A DNA stretch of 33,359 nucleotides from Hymenobacter persicinus (GTDB lineage Bacteria; Bacteroidota; Bacteroidia; Cytophagales; Hymenobacteraceae). Below, piece after piece: positions 1-7,605 of the stretch. The position numbers were made by a program, and so were the translations under genes. Every line of letters begins with the position of its first letter. Positions within the stretch are counted from its first letter, which is position 1. Location: positions 1 through 33,359 of the forward strand of contig NZ_SEWE01000048.1 in the NCBI RefSeq assembly GCF_004167665.1. Direction: 5' to 3'. The notes beneath the pieces were generated by a model, which ran no database searches, was not told the DNA's origin, and was given only the letters and a program-made list of their open reading frames with translations.

Positions 1-96
1 GGCTAATTTTTTGGCAATAGCTGCGTGAGCCGAGCTTGCTTCACGGAAGTCTTAGAGCAGCTTCACAAAAATTTACGCAGAAGTTTGCCGCAGGTA

Positions 97-126
97 TTGC
101 GTTGCACCGCAACGTTATTACCTTTG
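97..126 (+). promoter_or_regulatory. Promoter of tRNA-Glu copy 1
   Basis: TTG at 97-99 and TACCTTTG at 119-126 are separated by 19 bp. This fits the Bacteroidota housekeeping promoter (-33 TTG, -7 TAnnTTTG). The element ends 31 bp before the mature tRNA. Confidence 0.65.
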
Positions 127-156
127 CAGCACCAAAACGCCACCGGTTTATTATCT

Positions 157-228
157 GGTCCGTTCGTCTAGGGGTTAGGACAGTAGATTTTCATTCTACC
201 AACAGGGGTTCGATTCCCCTACGGACTA
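157..228 (+). tRNA. tRNA-Glu(UUC), copy 1
   Basis: A 72-nt cloverleaf can be folded by eye. The acceptor stem is 157-163 with 221-227, closing on a G-U pair. The anticodon stem GTAGA/TCTAC encloses TTTTCAT, giving anticodon UUC. The T arm is AGGGG-TTCGATT-CCCCT. The gene ends ACTA, so CCA is not encoded and must be added after transcription. Confidence 0.95.
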
Positions 229-253
229 CTACCCCCGCGTTTTGCGACTCAAC

Positions 254-290
254 AAAGCCCGCTTCCTCCCCGGAAGCGGGCTTTTTGTTT
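254..290 (+). terminator. Intrinsic terminator after tRNA-Glu copy 1
   Basis: A 13-bp stem (254-266 with 272-284, core GCCCGCTTCC/GGAAGCGGGC) and a 5-nt loop lead into a T-rich tail. It makes each tRNA unit an independent transcription unit. Confidence 0.85.
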
Positions 291-498
291 GTATTTTATT
301 AGCGTCCCTTTTGCCGATGACGAATGAGTTCATAAAACTCACGCAGTACGCGTTTTCTGAATAGCATTTGTTAGGACAGCCATAAAACTCCTTTGCCTTC
401 TAGGCTAATTTTTTGGCAATAGCTGCGTGAGCCGAGCTTGCTTCACGGAAGTCTTAGAGCAGCTTCACAAAAATTTACGCAGAAGTTTGCCGCAGGTA

Positions 499-528
499 TT
501 GCGTTGCACCGCAACGTTATTACCTTTG
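499..528 (+). promoter_or_regulatory. Promoter of tRNA-Glu copy 2
   Basis: Same TTG and TACCTTTG pair with 19-bp spacing as in copy 1. Confidence 0.65.
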
Positions 529-558
529 CAGCACCAAAACGCCACCGGTTTATTATCT

Positions 559-630
559 GGTCCGTTCGTCTAGGGGTTAGGACAGTAGATTTTCATTCTA
601 CCAACAGGGGTTCGATTCCCCTACGGACTA
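559..630 (+). tRNA. tRNA-Glu(UUC), copy 2
   Basis: Identical to copy 1, exactly 402 bp downstream; anticodon UUC. Confidence 0.95.
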
Positions 631-655
631 CTACCCCCGCGTTTTGCGACTCAAC

Positions 656-692
656 AAAGCCCGCTTCCTCCCCGGAAGCGGGCTTTTTGTTT
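656..692 (+). terminator. Intrinsic terminator after tRNA-Glu copy 2
   Basis: Identical to the terminator of copy 1: a perfect 13-bp GC-rich stem followed by T residues. Confidence 0.85.
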
Positions 693-900
693 GTATTTTA
701 TTAGCGTCCCTTTTGCCGATGACGAATGAGTTCATAAAACTCACGCAGTACGCGTTTTCTGAATAGCATTTGTTAGGACAGCCATAAAACTCCTTTGCCT
801 TCTAGGCTAATTTTTTGGCAATAGCTGCGTGAGCCGAGCTTGCTTCACGGAAGTCTTAGAGCAGCTTCACAAAAATTTACGCAGAAGTTTGCCGCAGGTA

Positions 901-930
901 TTGCGTTGCACCGCAACGTTATTACCTTTG
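901..930 (+). promoter_or_regulatory. Promoter of tRNA-Glu copy 3
   Basis: Same TTG and TACCTTTG pair with 19-bp spacing as in copy 1. Confidence 0.65.
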
Positions 931-960
931 CAGCACCAAAACGCCACCGGTTTATTATCT

Positions 961-1032
961 GGTCCGTTCGTCTAGGGGTTAGGACAGTAGATTTTCATTC
1001 TACCAACAGGGGTTCGATTCCCCTACGGACTA
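961..1032 (+). tRNA. tRNA-Glu(UUC), copy 3
   Basis: Identical to copies 1 and 2; anticodon UUC. Confidence 0.95.
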
Positions 1033-1057
1033 CTACCCCCGCGTTTTGCGACTCAAC

Positions 1058-1094
1058 AAAGCCCGCTTCCTCCCCGGAAGCGGGCTTTTTGTTT
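1058..1094 (+). terminator. Intrinsic terminator after tRNA-Glu copy 3
   Basis: Identical to the terminator of copy 1. Confidence 0.85.
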
Positions 1095-1302
1095 GTATTT
1101 TATTAGCGTCCCTTTTGCCGATGACGAATGAGTTCATAAAACTCACGCAGTACGCGTTTTCTGAATAGCATTTGTTAGGACAGCCATAAAACTCCTTTGC
1201 CTTCTAGGCTAATTTTTTGGCAATAGCTGCGTGAGCCGAGCTTGCTTCACGGAAGTCTTAGAGCAGCTTCACAAAAATTTACGCAGAAGTTTGCCGCAGG
1301 TA

Positions 1303-1332
1303 TTGCGTTGCACCGCAACGTTATTACCTTTG
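1303..1332 (+). promoter_or_regulatory. Promoter of tRNA-Glu copy 4
   Basis: Same TTG and TACCTTTG pair with 19-bp spacing as in copy 1. Confidence 0.65.
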
Positions 1333-1362
1333 CAGCACCAAAACGCCACCGGTTTATTATCT

Positions 1363-1434
1363 GGTCCGTTCGTCTAGGGGTTAGGACAGTAGATTTTCAT
1401 TCTACCAACAGGGGTTCGATTCCCCTACGGACTA
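1363..1434 (+). tRNA. tRNA-Glu(UUC), copy 4
   Basis: Identical tRNA sequence to the first three copies and the last of the array; anticodon UUC. Confidence 0.95.
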
Positions 1435-1459
1435 CTACCCCCGCGTTTTGCGACTCAAC

Positions 1460-1498
1460 AAAGCCCGCTTCCTCCCCGGAAACGGGCTTTTTGCTTTT
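1460..1498 (+). terminator. Variant terminator after tRNA-Glu copy 4
   Basis: Same hairpin as the other copies, but G is replaced by A at 1482, which puts a C-A mismatch in the stem. The tail reads TTTTTGCTTTT because homology to the repeat ends here. It lies just beyond the stop codon of the convergent gene at 1514. Confidence 0.75.
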
Positions 1499-1513
1499 CC
1501 GGGCCAGCTAAGC

Positions 1514-1981
1514 CTACGACAGCAGCCGGGCCTGGTGGGCGGCGTTGATCAGGCCGGGTGCATGTTTGAGCGTGGCCAGCACGAAGCGCTTAGCCGACTC
1601 CTTGACCTCGTCCTTGCTGACTTCCCGGGATTCCTCGAGTACAAATTCGCCCAGCAGGCGAAAGGCTTCGACCAGGGCTTCGTGCTTGGGCTTGTCGGCT
1701 TTGAGTTGGGCGTAAGCCAGCGCCATCTGGGCGTTTAGCTTGTCGCGGCGGGAGGTGAACACCGAGTCGTTTTCCATGTGGGGCCGGATTCGCTCCAGCA
1801 GTTCGAGTAGGGGCAGCAATTTGGTGGCCGTGGAGGCGGCCGTGTGCACGAGCGTCTCACTCAGCCGCTCCCGCTTTCCGGCCTTGGGCAGGGTGTCGTT
1901 TGGGTCAAGCCCCACCGGCTCCGGCAAGGCAGGGCGGGTTTGCAGGCCGGGCTGAGCCGGCTCAACTGCATCAGTATCCAT
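1514..1981 (-). CDS. Hypothetical protein, helical, about 155 aa
   Basis: I do not recognise this protein. The first 30 or so residues are rich in Pro, Gly, Asp and Glu and look disordered. The rest looks alpha-helical and charged, with alternating Leu/Ala and Lys/Glu (for example ATKLLPLLELLERI and ESREVSKDEVKESAKRF). There is no signal peptide, membrane segment or cysteine motif, so it is probably cytoplasmic. I chose the ATG at 1981 over an in-frame TTG at 2011 that would add ten residues. It is transcribed towards the tRNA-Glu array and shares a 193-bp intergenic region with the divergent LRR kinase. The reading frame is open with normal high-GC codon use, which supports a real gene. Function unknown. 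Confidence 0.7.
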   Translation of the reverse strand: MDTDAVEPAQPGLQTRPALPEPVGLDPNDTLPKAGKRERLSETLVHTAASTATKLLPLLELLERIRPHMENDSVFTSRRDKLNAQMALAYAQLKADKPKHEALVEAFRLLGEFVLEESREVSKDEVKESAKRFVLATLKHAPGLINAAHQARLLS

Positions 1982-2174
1982 ATGAATATTGGGGTGAAAT
2001 ATCTGGTCCAAGATACGGACAAAGCGCTGAATGCCTTATTGGGCCGCGTCTAGGCCGGGATTGTGACTTGCATTTCAAAATTCGGCCGCACCATGAAGGC
2101 TTTACTTGGGCCACTGCCGAGCTGTTTTTCTGTGGTTGGACGAGGATCTGCGCCGCCTGAGCGACCTTTGCCTC

Positions 2175-3527
2175 ATGCACACGCTTGAACAACTCCGTTC
2201 CGGGCAGCTGGACGGGACCACCCGGCTCGATCTGGCCGCCGGTCTGACAGAATTTCCCCGCGAGATTTTTACGCTGGCCGATACGCTGGAAGTGCTGAAC
2301 CTTTCAGGCAATGCGCTTACCTCGCTACCCGCCGATTTTGGCCGACTCCGTAAGCTGCGTATTCTGTTCTGCTCCAACAACCGGTTTACGACCCTGCCAG
2401 CAGTGCTCGGGCAATGTCCGGCCCTCACCATGATTGGCTTCAAAGCCAACCAGATCCGGACGATACCCGCCGCGGCCTTGCCCCCGGCTCTACGCTGGCT
2501 AATTCTGACCGATAATACGCTGGAAGCTGTACCAGCCGAAATCGGACGCTGCCACCATTTGCAAAAACTGATGCTGGCCGGCAACCGCCTGCGGGAGCTG
2601 CCGGCCGCGCTGGCCGGCTGCACCCGCCTGGAGCTGTTACGCATTGCGGCCAATGAGTTGACGGAACTCCCCGTGTGGCTGCTCTCACTACCCCGCCTTA
2701 CCTGGCTGGCTTACGCCGGCAATCCATTCTGCGACCCACTGGAAGCGGCAGCCGTGGCCCGGCACCCGCTGAACTCCATCGACTGGAATGAGCTGACGGT
2801 GGAGCAGCAGTTGGGCGAAGGCGCTTCGGGCGTCATTTTCCGGGCCCGCTGGCAGCCGCCGACCGGGGCCGCGCCGACGGACATAGCCGTGAAACTTTTT
2901 AAAGGGGCCCTGACCAGTGACGGATTGCCGCGCAGCGAAATGGCAGCCTGCATCAGCGCCGGAAACTACCCCCACTTGATTGGGGTCCGGGGTCGACTTG
3001 GGAAGCACCCGCCCGGCGCTCAGGGGCTGGTACTGGAGCTCATCGACCCGGCTTTTGCTACCCTGGCCGGGCCGCCTAGCTTTGCCTCCTGCACCCGCGA
3101 CGAATATGCGCCCGCCACGGTATTCACTCTAGCCGTAGTCCTGCGCATTGCCCGCGGGATGGCAGCCACGGCGGCCCACCTGCACGCCCGCGGCATTCTG
3201 CACGGCGACCTGTACGCCCACAACATCCTGACCACGCCTGGCGGCGCCTGCCTGCTCGGCGACTTTGGTGCCGCTAGCTTTTTTAATACCGCCGACCTGC
3301 CGACTGCCCACGCCCTGCAGCAACTCGAAGTCCGGGCGTTTGGCTGCCTGCTGGAGGAGCTGTTGGCGCGCTGCAACGCAGCCCCATCGACGACCTTACA
3401 GGCGCTGCACAAGCTTCAGCAGCAGTGCACTCAGCCCGCAACCAACAACAGGCCGCTGTTTGTAGCAATTCACGAAGAGCTGCTAAAGGTCGAGCAGCAG
3501 GCACGCCTTGAGGACAACTCATTGTAG
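2175..3527 (+). CDS. Leucine-rich-repeat protein kinase
   Basis: The protein is 450 aa from the ATG at 2175, where the conserved-looking MHTLEQL begins; an upstream in-frame start at 2106 would add 23 residues of unlikely sequence. Residues of about 20-185 form roughly seven leucine-rich repeats of the LxxLxLxxNxLxxLP type. A Ser/Thr-kinase-like domain follows: glycine loop GEGASG at 214-219, VAIK-type lysine K240 in IAVKLFKG, catalytic loop HGDLYAHN at 343-350 with D345 and N350, and DFG at 363-365. The catalytic loop has HGD in place of HRD, but all residues needed for catalysis are present. No signal peptide or transmembrane segment is seen, so it is expected in the cytoplasm. Substrate unknown. 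It precedes the HipA-like gene on the same strand but lies 78 bp away, so cotranscription is uncertain. Confidence 0.9.
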   Translation: MHTLEQLRSGQLDGTTRLDLAAGLTEFPREIFTLADTLEVLNLSGNALTSLPADFGRLRKLRILFCSNNRFTTLPAVLGQCPALTMIGFKANQIRTIPAAALPPALRWLILTDNTLEAVPAEIGRCHHLQKLMLAGNRLRELPAALAGCTRLELLRIAANELTELPVWLLSLPRLTWLAYAGNPFCDPLEAAAVARHPLNSIDWNELTVEQQLGEGASGVIFRARWQPPTGAAPTDIAVKLFKGALTSDGLPRSEMAACISAGNYPHLIGVRGRLGKHPPGAQGLVLELIDPAFATLAGPPSFASCTRDEYAPATVFTLAVVLRIARGMAATAAHLHARGILHGDLYAHNILTTPGGACLLGDFGAASFFNTADLPTAHALQQLEVRAFGCLLEELLARCNAAPSTTLQALHKLQQQCTQPATNNRPLFVAIHEELLKVEQQARLEDNSL

Positions 3528-3605
3528 CCCGCCGGCATCAGCAACGGCCAATTTGCCGTAATTGTCGGTCCTTTGCAGTCTTACCTCTGATTTTTGCGCC
3601 TGATT

Positions 3606-4403
3606 ATGCCTGCTGCCCCCCTTGAGTTGCGCACCGTGGAGGTGACGCGCTACGTGACCCCGCTGCGGGAAGGCGGCTCCTTGCCGGCCCTGGTGGAAGC
3701 CGACGACGGCTTTTTGTACGTGCTCAAGTTTCGGGGCGCGGGCCAGGGCATCAAGGCCCTCGTGGCCGAGCTGATTGTGGGCGAACTGGCCCGCGCCCTC
3801 GGTCTGCGGGTGCCGGAGCTCGTGTTTTGTGAGCTCGACGAAGCCTTCGGCCGCACCGAGCCTGACGAAGAAATCCAGGATTTGCTGCGGGCCAGCACCG
3901 GCCGTAACCTGGCCTTGCACTACCTCTCCGGCGCCATCACCTTCGATGCCCTGGTCACGACCGTGGAGCCCCACCTGGCCTCGCTCGTGGTGTGGCTCGA
4001 CAGCCTGACGCTGAACGTGGACCGCACCGCCCGCAACACCAACCTGCTGATGTGGCACAAGGAGCTTTGGCTGATTGACCACGGCGCGGCCCTGTACGTG
4101 CACCACGCCGGTCCGGGCTGGGAAGAGCCGGCCCGCCGCCCATTCGTGCAGATCAAAGACCACGTGCTGCTGCCCCGGGCCAGTGAGCTGGAAGCCGCGG
4201 ACGCCGAGGGCCGGACCCGCCTTACCCCGGAGCGAGTCCGCGCCATCGTGGCGTTGGTGCCCGATGAGTGGCTGGAGGAGCCGGGCTCCGACACGTCGGC
4301 CCCGGAGCAGCGCGAGCGGTACGTGCAGTTTTTGCTCAACCGCCTGGCCGCATCAGAAACCTTTGTTCAGGAAGCCCAACATGCCCGACAAGCACTTATT
4401 TGA
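3606..4403 (+). CDS. HipA-like kinase family protein
   Basis: A 265-aa protein that resembles the small stand-alone HipA-related kinase family (often annotated HipA family kinase), not full-length HipA toxin, which is about 440 aa. The supporting motif is NVDRTARNTN with putative catalytic D139 and N144, followed by LIDHG at about 156-160, in which D158 would bind metal. There is no HipB-type helix-turn-helix partner beside it. The start is the ATG at 3606; a TTG at 3594 is in frame. Its 3' end overlaps the DUF3037 gene by 23 bp, so the two are almost certainly cotranscribed and translationally coupled. In other genomes these two families are commonly paired. The phosphorylation substrate is unknown, and a toxin role cannot be read from the sequence. 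Confidence 0.82.
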   Translation: MPAAPLELRTVEVTRYVTPLREGGSLPALVEADDGFLYVLKFRGAGQGIKALVAELIVGELARALGLRVPELVFCELDEAFGRTEPDEEIQDLLRASTGRNLALHYLSGAITFDALVTTVEPHLASLVVWLDSLTLNVDRTARNTNLLMWHKELWLIDHGAALYVHHAGPGWEEPARRPFVQIKDHVLLPRASELEAADAEGRTRLTPERVRAIVALVPDEWLEEPGSDTSAPEQRERYVQFLLNRLAASETFVQEAQHARQALI

Positions 4404-4767
4404 GTACGCCGTGCTGCGCGTGGTGCCGCGCGTGGAGCGGGAGGAGTTCCTCAACGTGGGCGTGATTCTGTACTGCGCGGCCCAGGGCTTTCTGCAAACC
4501 CGCTTCACCCTGCCCGAAGCCCGCCTGCGCGCCCTGGCCGGGCCCGAGCTAGACCTAGCCGACATCACGGCCCGCCTGCGGGCGTTTGAGCAAATCTGCC
4601 GGGGCCGCAAGGAAGGCGGCACCATCGGGCAGTTTCCGCTGGCCTCGCGCTTCCGCTGGCTCACGGCCACGCGCAGCACCATCGTGCAGACCTCACCCGT
4701 GCACCCGGGCCGCTGCACCGACGCGGCCGAAACCCTGACCCGCCTGCACGCCCAGCTGGTGCTGTAA
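4381..4767 (+). CDS. DUF3037 family protein
   Basis: A 128-aa protein with features of DUF3037: an N-terminal FEYAVLRVVPRVEREEFLNVGVILY segment in two parts (FEYAVLRVVPR, then EEFLNVGVILY), a central RLRAFEQICRG, and RFRWLTATRSTIVQTSPVHPG, with typical family length. No enzymatic motif is recognisable. The ATG at 4381 lies inside the last codons of the HipA-like gene in another frame (23-bp overlap), so translation of the two is probably coupled. The pairing suggests that this small protein is a partner or modulator of the kinase. That is inference from gene context. A hairpin terminator follows directly. Confidence 0.85.
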   Translation: MPDKHLFEYAVLRVVPRVEREEFLNVGVILYCAAQGFLQTRFTLPEARLRALAGPELDLADITARLRAFEQICRGRKEGGTIGQFPLASRFRWLTATRSTIVQTSPVHPGRCTDAAETLTRLHAQLVL

Positions 4768-4801
4768 CCTGTGGCCCTATCCCAGGCTCAGCAAATTCCG
4801 C

Positions 4802-4847
4802 AAGCCCCACTGTTCAGCTAGCCAACCAGCTGACTGTGGGGCTTTTT
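4802..4847 (+). terminator. Intrinsic terminator after the HipA-like/DUF3037 pair
   Basis: AAGCCCCAC at 4802-4810 pairs with GTGGGGCTT at 4836-4844, with a further inner CAGCT/AGCTG pairing, and is followed by a short T run. It separates this pair from the amylase gene. Confidence 0.8.
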
Positions 4848-4886
4848 CGGCACCTTATTTTCCAAAAATGTCTGCCCTATCCGCCC

Positions 4887-4894
4887 TACCTTTA
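4887..4894 (+). promoter_or_regulatory. Possible -7 element of the amylase gene
   Basis: TACCTTTA differs from TAnnTTTG only in the last base and lies 45 bp before the chosen ATG at 4940. No clear TTG is seen at the -33 position, so this is tentative. Confidence 0.3.
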
Positions 4895-4939
4895 GGAAAA
4901 ATATTACGCAACATAAACGCGCCACCCCCACCCCACCTG

Positions 4940-7486
4940 ATGAAGCACCTTTTCCTGCTCTTGCTCCTGCTCACCGGCGGAGCGTCCGGCTTTGCCACCC
5001 AGCTTACTTTCCGCGTCGACATGAGCCAGCAGACCGTGGCGGCCGGCGGCGTACACGTGGCGGGTAACTTTCAGGCCGCCGCCGGCTACGCCGGCGACTG
5101 GAACCCGGCCACCACCGAGCTGCTCGACCCCGACAACGACCGGATTTTCGAGCTGACCGTGAATGTGCCCGCGGGCACTTACCTGTATAAGTTTGTGAAC
5201 GGCACCACCTGGCCCAGTGCTGAGTTGGTACCCGCCGACTGCGGCCTGGCCGACGGCGGCGGCAACGTGAACCGGCAGATAATCCTGGGCGCCACCGACC
5301 GGCGCCTGCCCGCCGTCAGCTTCGGCGGCTGCCTGCCCCAGGTGGTATTCTCGGTGAACATGCGCGGGCGCACCGTGCCCCGCAGCGGGGTGCACGTGGT
5401 GGGCAACTTCCAGGCCCTGGCCGGCTACGGCGCCAACTGGGACCCGACCAGCATTCTGCTCACCGACAACAACGGCGACGGTATCTACGACGCGCGGGTG
5501 ACGCTGCCGGCTAACGGCCGCTTTCAGTACAAGTACGTGAACGGCAACGTGCTGACGGCCGCCGAAACCGTACCCGCGGCCTGCGGCTTCAACGACGGCA
5601 CCGGCAACGTAACGCGGATTTTGGACGCTACCGCCGCCCTGACCACCGTGCCCACGGTCTGCTTCGCCACCTGCGACGCCTGCGGCCCCTCGCCTACGGC
5701 CTACGCCACCCACTGGTGGAACGACGCAGTATTCTACGAGGTGTTTGTGCGCAGCTTCTACGATACTAACGCCGACGGGCAGGGTGACTTCGCCGGCCTG
5801 ACCGCCAAGCTCGACTACCTCAACGACGGCAACCCCGCCACCACCACCGACCTGGGCGTGACGGCCCTGTGGCTGATGCCCATGATGGAGTCGCCGAGCT
5901 ACCACGGCTACGACGTGACCAACTACAAAGCCACCGAGCCCGACTACGGCTCGATGGCCGACTTCGAAACGTTTCGGGCTGCTGCCCACGCCCGCGGCAT
6001 CAAGGTTATTATCGACCTAGTGCTGAACCACACTTCCAGCCAGCACCCGTGGTTTCAGCAGTCGGCCAGCGGGGCCAGCAGCAGCTTCCGCGACTGGTAC
6101 CGCTGGTCGCCGACCAGCCCCGGGGCAGGCTGGTATTTGCGCAACGGCAGCTACTACTACGGCTATTTCTGGAGCGAAATGCCCGACCTGAACTGGCGCA
6201 ACCCCCAGATGAAGGCCGCCATGTGGGATGCCACGCGCTTCTGGCTGAAAAAAGGCATCGACGGCTACCGGCTGGACGCGGTGAAGTTTCTGGTCGAAAC
6301 CGGCCAGGCCATCGAGAATACGCCCGAGACGCTGGGCGTGCTGGAGGAATTCCACGACTCGGTGCGGGCCGTGAACCCCAACGCCTTCACCGTGGGCGAG
6401 GCCTGGACCAATACGGCCGCAGTGGCTTCCTATGTGGTCAATGACCGGCTGGATGCCTGCTTCGAGTTTGATTTGGCCACGGCTATTACCAGCAGCGTTG
6501 TGTCGGGCAATGCCACGGCCCTGCGCACCCAGCTGGCCCTGGTTGACAACACCTACCCCAAGCTCCAGTACGGCACTTTCCTCACCAACCACGACCAGAA
6601 CCGGGTGATGAGCGTGCTGGGCGGCAATATGCCCCGCATGAAGCAGGCCGCCGCGCTGTATCTGACCATGCCCGGGGTGCCCTTCCTGTACTATGGCGAG
6701 GAAATCGGCATGCTCGGTACCGGCGTCGACGAGGAGAAACGCAAGCCCATGCAATGGAACGACAGTTTCTATGCCGGCTTCAGCACCGTGCGGCCCTGGC
6801 GGACGGTCAACTCCAACTTCGCTCAGTATAACGTGGCCACCATGCAGGCCGACCCCACTTCCCTGCTGGCTCACTACAAAAAGCTCATCAGCCTGCGCCT
6901 AGCCCAGCCCGTACTGCGCCGGGGCTACCTGCTGCCCGTCACGGCGCCCACGACCAGCCTGCTCAGCTACGCCCGCGTGTATGAGCAGGAAGGCGTGGTG
7001 GTAGTGGCCAACCTGGGCAGCAGCGCGGCTTCCAGCGCGGCCGTTTCTTTGGCCGTGTCGTCGTTGCCGGCCGGCAGCTACCAGGTCACGGATCTGTACT
7101 CGGGCCAGCCCGCGGGGCAGGTAACGCTCAACGCCCAGGGCGGCTTCAGCAACTGGACGCCGACGCTTGGCACTTTGGATGCCAACCAGACCTGGGTGCT
7201 TCACCTCAAGCCCGCTCAGCCCACGGCCGCCGCTGCCGCCCAGGCGTTAGCCCTGAACCTGTACCCCAACCCGGCCACCACGCAGGTGCGCCTGGAGCTG
7301 ACCAAAGCCTTGCCCACGGCGGCCCAAATCAAGGTGTACGATCTGACCGGCCGCCTGCTGCACTCGGCGGCTATGCCGGGCCGGACGCTCACGCTGAACA
7401 CCAGCGCCTGGGCCAACGGCACGTATTTCGTGCAGGTGCAGGCCGGCAAAAGCACCTCGGTTCACCGCCTGGTAGTGGCGCATTAA
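4940..7486 (+). CDS. Secreted GH13 alpha-amylase-family enzyme with T9SS tail
   Basis: The mature product should hydrolyse alpha-1,4 glucans outside the cell. The start is the ATG at 4940, which opens a clear signal peptide (MKHLFLLLLLLTGGASG); a start at 4868 would bury it. Two similar modules follow at about 20-112 and 118-215, each with VHVAGNFQ or VHVVGNFQ, a DxDxDxxx-like acidic segment and YKFVNG or YKYVNG. They resemble starch-binding or early-set beta-sandwich domains. The GH13 barrel follows with DLVLNHTS, GYRLDAVKF (nucleophile D446), VGEAW (acid/base E487) and TNHDQ (D552). A C-terminal beta-sandwich precedes a type A T9SS sorting domain from LNLYPNPA (about 771) to the end, with KVYDLTGRLL. 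Length 848 aa. The exact substrate (starch, pullulan or maltodextrin) cannot be told. It stands alone, with terminators on both sides. Confidence 0.93.
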   Translation: MKHLFLLLLLLTGGASGFATQLTFRVDMSQQTVAAGGVHVAGNFQAAAGYAGDWNPATTELLDPDNDRIFELTVNVPAGTYLYKFVNGTTWPSAELVPADCGLADGGGNVNRQIILGATDRRLPAVSFGGCLPQVVFSVNMRGRTVPRSGVHVVGNFQALAGYGANWDPTSILLTDNNGDGIYDARVTLPANGRFQYKYVNGNVLTAAETVPAACGFNDGTGNVTRILDATAALTTVPTVCFATCDACGPSPTAYATHWWNDAVFYEVFVRSFYDTNADGQGDFAGLTAKLDYLNDGNPATTTDLGVTALWLMPMMESPSYHGYDVTNYKATEPDYGSMADFETFRAAAHARGIKVIIDLVLNHTSSQHPWFQQSASGASSSFRDWYRWSPTSPGAGWYLRNGSYYYGYFWSEMPDLNWRNPQMKAAMWDATRFWLKKGIDGYRLDAVKFLVETGQAIENTPETLGVLEEFHDSVRAVNPNAFTVGEAWTNTAAVASYVVNDRLDACFEFDLATAITSSVVSGNATALRTQLALVDNTYPKLQYGTFLTNHDQNRVMSVLGGNMPRMKQAAALYLTMPGVPFLYYGEEIGMLGTGVDEEKRKPMQWNDSFYAGFSTVRPWRTVNSNFAQYNVATMQADPTSLLAHYKKLISLRLAQPVLRRGYLLPVTAPTTSLLSYARVYEQEGVVVVANLGSSAASSAAVSLAVSSLPAGSYQVTDLYSGQPAGQVTLNAQGGFSNWTPTLGTLDANQTWVLHLKPAQPTAAAAAQALALNLYPNPATTQVRLELTKALPTAAQIKVYDLTGRLLHSAAMPGRTLTLNTSAWANGTYFVQVQAGKSTSVHRLVVAH

Positions 7487-7545
7487 GCACCAAACCGGGC
7501 GGCTCCGGCAGCCCGGGCAGACGATACTTCGTAACCGTAAAAACG

Positions 7546-7578
7546 AAAAAAGCCGGAGCAGCTGCTCCGGCTTTTTTT
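7546..7578. terminator. Bidirectional terminator between amylase and Tal-Pgi genes
   Basis: AAAAAAGCCGGAGCAGCTGCTCCGGCTTTTTTT is one palindrome (shown here as a 33-nt span; core AGCCGGAGCA/TGCTCCGGCT). An A run on one side and a T run on the other let it act for both convergent genes. Confidence 0.9.
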
Positions 7579-7605
7579 AGTTGGCAAGATTGCCGCGTTT
7601 CTGAC

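Larger units (their letters stand above)
1..1493. repeat. Tandem array of a 402-bp tRNA-Glu unit
   Basis: A 402-bp unit repeats head to tail; copies start at 1, 403, 805 and 1207. The first three are complete as seen. The fourth follows the others up to about 1493, with one substitution (G to A at 1482), and then runs into unique sequence. Each unit carries a promoter, a tRNA-Glu gene, a terminator and about 110 bp of spacer. By reading, the copies look identical outside the fourth terminator. The window opens inside the array, so more copies may lie to the left. Open reading frames of about 88 codons that recur in each unit run through the tRNA and are not genes. Confidence 0.97.

Noticed and set aside
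1..1493. Array as a CRISPR or an integron-like cassette array
   Set aside because: The unit is one 402-bp block containing a tRNA gene, with no short repeats separated by unique spacers and no cas or integrase gene.
36..1511. Repeated open frames of about 88 codons in the first 1.5 kb
   Set aside because: They run through the tRNA-Glu genes and terminators and recur only because the unit is repeated.
3606..4767. HipA-like/DUF3037 pair as a classical HipBA toxin-antitoxin module
   Set aside because: The kinase is far shorter than HipA and there is no HipB-type helix-turn-helix gene; DUF3037 has no DNA-binding motif.
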